Below are positions 56,098 through 64,000 of a stretch of DNA of 64,000 bases, piece by piece; positions within the stretch are counted from its first letter, which is position 1, and every line of letters starts with the position of its first letter. A program made the translations under genes and the position numbers. The notes below the pieces were generated by a model. The model did not search any database, was not told where the DNA came from, and saw only the letters and a list, made by a program, of their open reading frames with translations. This DNA comes from Dendrobium chrysotoxum (lineage: Eukaryota; Streptophyta; Magnoliopsida; Asparagales; Orchidaceae). Where the stretch lies: positions 34,807,201-34,871,200 of the forward strand of contig CM034307.1 of the NCBI GenBank assembly GCA_019925795.1, given 5' to 3'.

Positions 56098-57515
56098 TCT
56101 CTAGGCAATTGGTTTTCTTCTTCCTTTTCAACCCTTTATTCAACTTTTTGATCTTCAAGTTTTTGGGTCACTACCTCAACCTTATCTTCATCCAACTTAG
56201 ACTCTTTACAATCATAAGATTCATCAAAAATAATATGTGTGGTCTCCTCAACTACCAATATTCTCTTATTAAAAACTCTGTAGGATTTTCCAACACTTGA
56301 ATAACCTAGAAAGATTCCTTCATCAGATTTTGGATCAAATTTTCCTAAGAGAGTTTTATCATTATTATGAATGAACACTTTACATCCAAAAATATGTAGA
56401 TGTGAGAGGTTGGGACTCCTACCTTTAAGAAGTTCATAGGGTGTCTTATTTAATTTAGACCTTATGTACACCCTATTCAACACATAGCACAATGTGCTAA
56501 CTGCTTCAGCCCAAAAATATTTTGGAAGTGAATACTCTACCAACATGGCCCTAGCAGTTTCAACTAATATCTTGTTCTTCCTTTCTATAACATCATTCTA
56601 TTGAGGCATCCTAGAAGCTGAGAAGTTGTGTTCAATCCCATGAGATTTGCAAAAATCATTAAACATTTCATTTTCAAATTCTACCCCATGATCACTTTGG
56701 ATAGTAACTATTTCAAAACCTAGTTTCCTCTGAATCCAAGTGGTAAAATCTCTAAACTCTTCAAATGATTCACTTTTATGATTCAAAAATCTAATCTAGG
56801 TGAATCTAGAATACTCATCCACAATAACATACCCAAATCATTTTCCTCCTAGACTTAAGGTACTAACATGTCCAAATAAATCCATGTGAAGAATTTCTAA
56901 GGGCTTTGTAGTCCAAATTTTCTTGATTGAATTGAAAGAGTATCTCACTTGTTTTCCTAATTGACATGCATTACACAAGTGATCTTTAGTGAAGTCTAAT
57001 TTGTGTACACCTCTAACTAGTTACTTCTGAGTGATTTTCCTAAAATTTCTCATACTAGCATGACAAAGCCTTCTATGCCATAACCATGATTCATCAGATA
57101 CAGTTTTCAAATACAAAGTAGTAGAAGGTTTAATAGAATTCAAATCTAGTATGTAAACATTATTAACTTTATCACCATTCAAAATAGCAGTTCCATTCAG
57201 ACTAATAACACAACTAGTAGGCAAAAACTTTATATGATAGCCCTTGTCACACAATTGACTTATACTCAATAGATTGTCTTTCAAGCCTTCAACCAACAGC
57301 ACGTTTTCAATCACAAAGTTTCTAGAGTTTCTAATTATACCTATACCTACCACTCTCTTGATAGTATTATCTCCAAGTGTAACCTTACCTCCATTCCTTA
57401 GTTCCAGCGATATAAATTGATTCGTATCTCCAGTCATATGCTTTGAACAACCGCTGTCCAGGTACCAAATACTCTCACGAGGTCTAGTGTGAGAGCGTCT
57501 CTTTAAAATGATCAA
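56098..57515 (-). pseudogene. Protease and integrase of copy A, broken
   Basis: Open 57515-57021: protease ESIWYLDSGCSKHMTGD with intact DSG, then NGGKVTLGDNTIKRVVGIGI, ENVLLVEGLKDNLLSISQL and zinc-finger half LWHRRLCHASMRNFRKITQK. After a stop the finger finishes as CNACQLGKQVRYSF-like residues and the core begins (PLEILHMDLFGHVSTLSLGG, then VIVDEYSRFT, where VDDYSRFTW is usual). Bases 56786-56598 give RKLGFEIVTIQSDHGVEFEN with the second Asp present. Bases 56546-56136 give MLVEYSLPKYFWAEAVSTLC, LNKTPYELLKGRSPNLSHLH and an acidic C-terminus. Three or four stops separate otherwise good blocks. Confidence 0.88.
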
Positions 57516-59265
57516 ACGTTAGTCTTAGGAACCCAAACAAGTTTGGGTTCTCCTCTTGATAATTTTAAACCAGATGCATGTGTGATATGCTGTGATTTAT
57601 GCACCTTAGGTCTCCACACTAAATGTGTTTTATATTTAAGTGTACAAGTGTGGGAAATATGTCCTAAACTACTATAAGAAAAACACTTTATTCCTGGAAA
57701 AGGATTCACCAATCTATTCTTCCTGAAAATTTTCTTCTTAGAATTTGAACCAGTGGACTTGTAGTAGGATTCATGAAAATCTTCAAGTTTAGGTGGATTT
57801 CTATTTTCTTTGAGTGCTTTTAACTGAACTTTAAGATAAGCATTAGCACTTTCTAGAATTAAATTGCCAATCTTTAAATCATGCTCTCTAGTATCTGATT
57901 CATCCATATAAGTCTTAAAATCATTTTCAAGTTCAGTGTGAGATGATTTTAAAAGATTATGCTATTTGTTTAAATCATCAAACTCATCCAACAAAGTCAT
58001 GTGGTTACTATCAATTAATGCATGATCTTTCCTAAGGGTCTCATATTCTTTCTGCAGCTCTAAATAATCTAAATTTAATTTAGCATGTAATTTTTTCAGT
58101 TTCCTATATGCTGTGTGTATGCATTCAGAAACTTTAAATAATTCTTCATAACTTAAGTCACATACCTCTTCTTGATCTGATTGATCAAGATTGTCAGCCA
58201 TTAAGCACAAATTTATGACTTCCTCTTCTAGTGTAGTTTCTGAGGAATCTGAAGCTAAGTCCGCCCAAAATGCTCGTTGAAGTCTCTTTTTACCCCTTCT
58301 TTCCTTTAGTTTCTCCTCAGACTTCTCCTTTCTAGGATTTCCTTTGAGATTGGGGCAATCTGTCTTTATGTGTCCTGGCTTCCTGCACTCATAGCAAATA
58401 ACATCATTAGAAGCCTTAACATTCTTTTGGAACTTACCTTTGTTCCATTGTTGGCATCTTCTCCACTTTCTTTTTAGGAAACTTCTAAATTGCCTTATCA
58501 TCAGGGTGATTTCCTCTTCATCCTCAGGTAGTGACTGATCACTTTATGAATCATCCACCTTCAAAGCTACATTCTTCTCCTTTCACTTCTCACCTGCATC
58601 AATCTGTCTTTGAGTCACAAATTTCTCGTAAGCAATTAATGATCCAAGAAGATTATCAACAGAATAAATATTTAAATCTTTAGATTCTGTTATTGCAGTT
58701 ATCTTTGCATCATATGCGATAGGTAAGCAACGAAGTATCTTGTTAACTTTTTCTGCATTAGTTAACTCCCTACCTAAGGCTACAATAAAGTGGCTATATG
58801 AGTAAAACGTGTGTACATGTCTGACATTAATTCATTCAGTTTCATGCAAAATAGTTCATAGTCGTGCAAGAGAATGTTCAACCTAGTTTGCTTCACTTCA
58901 TTTGTACCTTCATAAGTAATGCAAAGCCTATCCCAAATTTCTTTTCCTGATTTATAAGTTAAAATACGCATGTAGTCTTCTGATTTTAAAGCACAAAATA
59001 AACTATTCAAACACATAGCATTTAATTGAGATAGCTCACATTCTTCTATAGTCCATTCGGCAAAAGGTGTTTGAACTCTAATTCCTTCTACAATTCTAGT
59101 AGGTTCAGTATAACCTTCCTGTACTAACATCCACATGCGATAATCAAAAGATTATAGAAATGTAGACATGCGAGTTTTCCAAAAATCAAATGGGATATTA
59201 TCAAACAATGGTGGTCTAGTGATCGAGTAACCTTCTAAAGTATTTCTATTTTCAAAATTAACCAT
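57512..59265 (-). pseudogene. gag of copy A, broken
   Basis: ATG at 59263-59265, about 45 bases after the PBS: MVNFENRNTLEGYSITRPPL, FDNIPFDFWKTRMSTFL, then a stop where Gln is expected, FDYRMWMLVQEGYTEP, LNAMCLNSLFCALKSEDYMR, KEIWDRLCITYEGTNEVKQT. After a stop at 58780, 58501-57962 holds the first zinc knuckle VICYECRKPGHIKTDC with all ligands, an acidic region (DNLDQSDQEEVCDLSYEELF), and a coiled coil. Bases 57907-57512 hold the second knuckle KCFSYSSLGHISHTC (second Cys to Tyr). It is the UBN2/zinc-knuckle gag of copia elements, forming particles and binding RNA. Confidence 0.9.
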
Positions 59266-59309
59266 GATCGAATTTCAAAAAGTATTTTAAACAATGATTT
59301 TTGAAATTA

Positions 59310-59321
59310 GCTCTGATACCA
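59310..59321 (-). promoter_or_regulatory. PBS of copy A
   Basis: TGGTATCAGAGC on the sense strand, starting two bases after LTR3's end (TACTTTCA). It is complementary to the 3' end of plant initiator tRNA-Met. Confidence 0.93.
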
Positions 59322-59323
59322 CT

Positions 59324-61080
59324 TGAAAGTATGAATAGGTTGTTAGACTTATTGCTCACGTCCCTAGGCTAACCAAGAGGGGGGGTGAATTGGTCCTTTT
59401 AAAAATTACTCTTGAAATTTTGGAAAATCTTAACCTAATCATACAGTACGAACACACTTCATACAGTACGAAAAGAGTTAATTTTTTACTTCCTTCAAAT
59501 CACAGAATTTCAACCATAGAAAGAAAATTAAATGCGAAAAAAGAACAGTGCAGAAAAGTATACAGTAAGAACAGAGAACACCAGAATTTAGAGTGGTTCG
59601 GTCAAACACGACCTACATCCACTTTCTAGAGACTCCTTCTCTAGGTATTGCACTAAAGTCAAGTGAATCTCCTTTTGCCCCCACAACAAGGCAGAGAAGC
59701 CTTTCCAAACACTCTTCCACCAACTCGATGCGGTAGAGAACCGTCGTCCTTTTTCACCCTCCTGGTGAAGGCAGAGAACCAAACATTATTTTACACTCTC
59801 CAAGTGCAGCAGAGAACCGTCGTCCTTTTTCACCCTCTAAGTGATGGCAGAGAACCGTCGTCCTTTTTCACCCACCAAGTGACGGCAGAGAACCATCGTC
59901 CTTTTTCATTCTCAAGTGACGGTAGAAAATTAGAATCCTCTCGAACAAAAACTCTTGCAAAAGTCTCCAAAGAAGATAGGAAGATGCTAGACAAACAAGT
60001 AAAAAAATCCGCACAATTGGATAACCTTGTGAATCCCTTCACAATTTTCTCTTCAAAGATTTCTCAACACTCACTCCCAAACACTCTCCCAATCACCCTA
60101 CCTTTCGCTCTCCAAAAGTATTTTCGTAGAAGGATTTCTCCTTCAGTCAGTTTTAAGTCATTTATATACTTGGGACAAGAAAAACTATCCAAAAACTAAA
60201 AATTTCAAGTTTAATCCGTGCCGATCGTCCCGTACGATCGACGATCGTACTGTACGAAAAGTTCAAAATATTGAACGATCTGTCCCATACGAACCATGAG
60301 ATGAACAATTCAGAGCCGTTCATACGAACATTTTTTCTCGTACGAACCTCTGGACGATCAAGTCAGAGCGCTTCGTACGAACATTTCATCCCGGACTAAC
60401 CCTTGGACGATCAAGTCAGAGCGCTTCGTACTAACATCTCATCCCGGATGAACCCTTGGATGATCAAGACATAGTGCTTCGTACGAACATCTCATCCCGG
60501 ACGAACCCTTGGACGATCAAGACAGAGCGCTTCGTACGAACATCTCATCCCAGACGAACCCTTGGACGATCAAGTCAGAGCACTTCGTATGATAAGTTTG
60601 TCCCGTACGAACCCTTGGACGAACCCAAGTCAGAGCCGTTCATACAGTAAAAACTCATGTATGAATAGTAATTCATATTGTACGAACTTAACTTAGAAAA
60701 ATTTCTGGCCATATGAGTTTGATATGGAGAACATATGCTACAGATCGTCCCGTACGATATACAAATCGTACTGTATGATATGTTTAAAAAATTAAGTTTT
60801 TACTCCCCCATTATGTGTGTGTGCACAGTTATCCAACTCACAATCAAACTCTCTAAGACTTAAAAAAAAATATTTACAGACTTCATTTATAGTGAACAAA
60901 TGAACTTGAAGTCTTCAGCAATCTGAAGTGTGAATTTTTTGAAAAATACTTTAGTACAGACAACAACAACTCAAATATTTGTTAGGAGAAGAATAAAACA
61001 AATAATAAGCTTTTATAATCATCAAAACATAACTTAGATTAGAATTCACTTGAATGAACAGATTTACTCAAATCATAACA
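59324..61080 (-). repeat. LTR3 of the A/B array (5' LTR of copy A)
   Basis: Starts TGAAAGTATGAATAGG, ends AATCATAACA, so both TG and CA termini are intact. Contents: C-tract at about 59380, GAGTGGTTCGGTC at about 59600, terminal hairpin near 59630, hairpin array 59750-59930, upstream hairpin TTGTGAA/TTCACAA with loop TCCC at 60027-60044, TATA box 60161-60168 (TATATAAA on minus), 53-bp repeats 60340-60620, palindrome TCGTAC-T-GTACGA at 60245-60257. Length is 1757 bp. Confidence 0.93.
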
Positions 61081-61085
61081 ATTAA

Positions 61086-61860
61086 GAAATATGAAATGGA
61101 TAAGGCTAAGGCAATAAACACTCCCATGAGCTCTATGATTCAGTTAGATAAGGACTCAAATAGAAAATTAATTGATCATAATAAATATAGAGAAAAAATT
61201 AGATCAATTCTTTATTACTAGCAGACTTGATGTTATGTTTATTGTTTGTCTACGTGCTAGATTTCAAGCTGATACAAAAGAGTCACATTTGACTGCTATT
61301 AATAGAATCCTTGGATATCACTTAGGAACCTAAAACTTAAGAATCTGGTATCCTAAGTATAGCACTTCTTTTGAAATTATAGGATATTATAATTCAAACT
61401 TTTTAATATGTAGGTTGATAGAAAAAGCACTTTTGGAACATTCTATTTCATAGGATAATCTTTAGTCTGCTGGTCCAGTAGAAAATAAAACTCAGTAGCC
61501 AAATCCATTGCTAAAGTTGAATACACAGCCTTACAAAGTTGTGTGGCATAAGTCATTTGGTTAAAGCAACAAATACTAGATTTAGGACTACCTATAGGCA
61601 ATATTCCAATCTTGTGTGATAACACTAGTGCTATCTTTATTTCAAAGAATTCAATCCAACACTCTAGGGCCAAACACATAGACATAAGACACCATTTCAT
61701 TAGGGACCATGTCACCAAAGGAGAAATGAAAGTACATCATGTAGCCACTGAAAATCAATTTACCAATATCTTTACAAAACCACTGCTTTTGAAACCTTCA
61801 GCATCTTAAGAACCAGATTAGGTGTCATAGATATTCATGCTTAAAATTGGATGCTTTGAA
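61086..61860 (+). pseudogene. End of reverse transcriptase and RNase H of element D
   Basis: Resumes D's frame directly after the TSD: KKYEMDKAKAINTPMSSMIQ, LDKDSNRKLIDH. Then it goes on with LLADLMLCLLFVYVLDFKLI in shifted frames, HLTAINRILGYHLGT, GYYNSNFLICRLIEKALLEH-like residues, and RNase H end LDLGLPIGNIPILCDNTSAI, FISKNSIQHSRAKHIDIRHH, VKVHHVATENQFTNIFTKPL (approximately) and a C-terminus TRLGVIDIHA at 61840. Frame changes and stops are frequent. The perfect continuation across the array confirms the nesting. Confidence 0.88.
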
Positions 61861-63124
61861 AATCTAAAATCTGAATGTTGTATTTTTCTTTTCTATTTTG
61901 TCTTTTGGTGTTTTATATTTTTGCTTTTATGCATGTGCTTGTTTATTTTTTTATATCTTTCTTTAAAAAAACTTTTAAAATTTAAAAATATGATCACTAC
62001 TCACTTCAGTAGTTAAATTTTTTCTTTAAATATAAATCTTACCTAATTTTTTATATAATTTTATATAAGCAATGATTAACTCCTCTAAAATAGTTAAAAG
62101 AAGAAAAATTGATGATTATCCCTCTTCGTCTAATGCATTTAGTGGTGTAATTTCATTTTGAATCAAAATCTATTTGAAATTAAAAATTGGACATAGAAAT
62201 ATAGATCTGTTTCATCTTCCTATATTCCTCTATCTCATATGAATATGTTTGCATGTCAATGAATCTCTTTCAAATTTTCTTAATCAAGTTTTTTGTCACT
62301 ATCATATGGATCAGATTTTGCTTAGTGGTTTACTCTTCCTTATATAAGAGAGTATGTTTTTCTTCTCTTATATTTGAAAGATAATCTCATAACTAAGAGG
62401 TCTTTTTCTTTAAACATTTAGACACGAAGCAGATTTATAAAAATGGAAAGGCAAAAAATGAGCCCAAAACTGAAAAGATGCGCAAAGTCTACCAAATAAT
62501 TGCAAGATGCATAAAGTGTATTAAAAATCAAAAGATGGATAAGGTGTTCCAAAAACTGATAAAGAGGCACAAAATGAGCCCACAATGAGTTCGCTTCCCT
62601 TTCTTTTAAATCTTTAAAGCTTAGAAGAATCCATGTGCCAATTAATATCTTCTACACTTGAATTTAAAATCATGATTCCTAATTCATCACTTTGCAATGC
62701 TATTCTCTTAGATATATTTTTGAAAAGAAGTTTGGAAATATCACATTTCCTCTTTAATTTGTTTTCTAAATTAATTTTCTTATTTAAAAAGACTTTAACC
62801 TATAAGGAGCTTGAGCTAGGTTAACAAAATTCGAATCACTAACCTTTCTGGGTTTAGGCATTGTCAATGTATTTCTTACTGAGTTTTTAATCTAATTATG
62901 AGGTAAAATTTTCATTTACTAAAATTGATAGATTCTTTAAAATTTTTTTGCAATTTATTCATGTTAGCTATTTCTATTTTCCTATTCTTTTTTCTTTATG
63001 CATCATTAAAAATTAAAAAAAATTGCCTTTTTTATTTTAATTTATGATTTTTTGTCTTGGTTCTTTTGTTTATCATAATTTATTTTATGTTATCTTTTTG
63101 GAGCATTCCTGATCATCACTCACC
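61861..63124 (+). other. Spacer of element D with short repeat block and TATA-like box
   Basis: AT-rich. CCTTATATAAGAGAG near 62340 matches CCTATATAAGAGAG in element E (sense strand, about 33705). The block at 62455-62595 repeats GATGCGCAAAGTC, GATGCATAAAGTG, GATGGATAAGGTG and AAAATGAGCCC words. In the other elements this block lies after the accessory ORF, here before it. A 29-codon frame at 62071 (MINSSKIVKRRKIDDYPSSS) is not conserved. No other gene. Confidence 0.6.
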
Positions 63125-63560
63125 ACCTTCTAAATGTTGTTCACATCATACTGTATGATTTAATATTGTACTATACGATCTTCACAAAACACTAAATCTC
63201 TGATCACAACACATCCAACGGCCAATATTAATCAACCATTGGTGATCATACTATATGATTATCTACTTTGTACTGTACGATGTACATGGCAATCGATGTT
63301 AAATGAATTGAATTTAGTCAGTATGATATTTAATATCATATAATAATGATTATACTATACGATCTGATTAGACAACGATTGTCCAAACTGACACCTTGGG
63401 ATGAGCATTCTCTCTCTAATCATCTAGTATGATTCTAGTCATACTATATGTTGGGATTGACTTTTTAACTTGATTGGATTGGACAAATTGATTGCATTAG
63501 ATGGTCCAATATGATCCGACGATCATACTATAAGATACCGCCAATCTATTTAAAAAGAGG
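63125..63560 (+). promoter_or_regulatory. Internal promoter-like block of element D
   Basis: U3-like words (catactgtatgatt, tgtactatacgatc, catactatatgatt, tgtactgtacgatg) fill 63140-63540, followed by the TATA-like CTATTTAAAA at 63546-63555, about 80 bases before the accessory ATG. It is the same arrangement as in A, B and E. Confidence 0.6.
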
Positions 63561-63634
63561 GATTTCAATAACTTTCTTCACAACATCTTCAGGCTTCTAA
63601 TCTTTTTCTTCCCTCTAAGATCACATTTCTTGCA

Positions 63635-64000
63635 ATGGTTAGAGGAAAATTATCTCCTGCACTAGTCAATAGTTCCTCCTGACATCATATAGATCCTAGA
63701 TTCCTTGAGGCCGTTGATGAAGAGGCCTATTAGAGGTCAAAAATTATTAGCATCACCCCATAAAAAAACATCAAATAGGAAGATTGAAACTTCTAAGTAC
63801 TGCTACTCTTTGCTCACACCACTCTCACCTTCATTCTCACTTTTATGTACCCCTTTAACTCTGAATTACTTTTTGAGTTTTTCTCCAGCCTAAGAATAAA
63901 ATGTGAGGGTACGGCCCTCCAATCCTATATCAATAGGCGACCCGTAGAGATAACCTATCAAGACTTTCAGGAACTCCTACACCTCTTTACTATTTGTGAG
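63635..64000 (+). pseudogene. Accessory ORF of element D, 5' part, broken, cut by window end
   Basis: ATG at 63635. MVRGKLSPALVNSSS then stop, continuing in frame as RFLEAVDEEAY, a SITP remnant, TLTFILTFMYPFNSELLFEF, then a run with INRRPVEITYQDFQELLHLF at the window end. These align with NEEAYLRY, KVTPS, FLLTLIYAFNKDLFHVF and VVITKEDLGEYIHL of copy A. So the ORF exists in D too, although the sequence is much diverged. Several stops are present. The C-terminal half lies beyond the right edge. Confidence 0.72.

Larger units (their letters stand above)
44540..61085 (-). mobile_element. Tandem copia array A/B (LTR-internal-LTR-internal-LTR) nested in D RT, TSD ATTAA
   Basis: Three LTRs of one family (44545-46295, 49517-51300, 59324-61080) alternate with two internal regions (46296-49516 and 51301-59323). 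One perfect TSD pair, ATTAA at 44540-44544 and 61081-61085, flanks the whole array. No TSD surrounds the middle LTR, which instead has a PBS on one side and a PPT on the other. The two internals are near-identical where both exist, but the left one lacks about 4.8 kb of gag-pol. This points to one insertion followed by unequal recombination or an aberrant cDNA. The host frame rejoins exactly on removal of the array and one TSD copy. Confidence 0.93.
29537..64000 (+). mobile_element. Copia (SIRE-like) element D, host of two nested insertions, 3' end outside window
   Basis: The sense strand runs from the 5' LTR (29537-31362) through gag (31421-32086). Gag is interrupted by element E and resumes at 41190 with the rest of gag, protease, integrase and RT to 44544. 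RT is interrupted by the A/B array and resumes at 61086 with the end of RT, RNase H (to 61860), a spacer, a promoter-like block and the accessory ORF (63635 to the edge). Both insertions interrupt recognisable codons and carry perfect TSDs, so D is the oldest layer. Key active sites are lost (protease DNR, RT YFDI). The 3' LTR is beyond the right edge. Confidence 0.9.

Noticed and set aside
59663..60199. 178-codon plus-strand open frame in LTR3, and equivalents near 49857 and 45201
   Set aside because: They read antisense through the 38-bp hairpin array and leader. The frame is broken in the other LTR copies and has no start context, so it is a by-product of the repeat.

Overview
This window looks like gene-poor, AT-rich heterochromatin of a flowering plant. 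The evidence is long-LTR Ty1/copia elements of the SIRE type (RT motifs close to YVDDIIFGST, an extra open frame after pol, LTRs of 1.6-1.9 kb), primer binding sites of the initiator tRNA-Met type (TGGTATCAGAGC), a chromovirus-like Ty3/gypsy remnant, a plant L1-type LINE and a fragment of a CYP71-like cytochrome P450. I cannot name the species. No intact host gene, rRNA, tRNA or CRISPR array is visible.

Layout. 1-1690: LINE remnant (minus), cut by the window edge. 1800-2497: LTR fragment. About 2500-8630: decayed Ty3/gypsy element (minus). 8630-10262: solo copia LTR with TSD ATTAG, lying in what is probably the gypsy 5' LTR or leader. 11302-20793: copia element C (minus). 21410-21945: P450 exon-2 pseudogene (minus), the only recognisable non-TE gene piece. 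21946-25495: unassigned repeat-rich sequence. 25496-25588: AT/TG microsatellite. 25690-27510: partial LTRs. 27511-31362: two D-family LTRs with only 148 bp between them. 31363 to the right edge: copia element D (plus), split twice. Element E (minus, 32087-41184, TSD GATTG) sits in D's gag. A tandem LTR-internal-LTR-internal-LTR array A/B (minus, 44545-61080, TSD ATTAA) sits in D's reverse transcriptase.

How the parts work together. All copia elements follow one plan: LTR with a palindrome-rich U3, a TATA box and a leader; PBS; gag with two zinc knuckles; PR; IN; RT; RNase H; a second palindrome-rich block with its own TATA box; an accessory ORF on the pol strand; a short repeat based on GCGCATCTTTT; PPT; LTR. 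Every copy carries stops, frameshifts, deletions or active-site changes, so none looks autonomous. The best preserved part is the 519-residue RT-RNase H frame of copy A, which keeps YVDD.

The most interesting signals are two. First, the LTR leader holds an array of small hairpins every 38-40 bp, whose stem sequences differ between families and sometimes between units while pairing is kept. Second, the accessory ORF and its LTR-like internal promoter are conserved in four diverged element groups.
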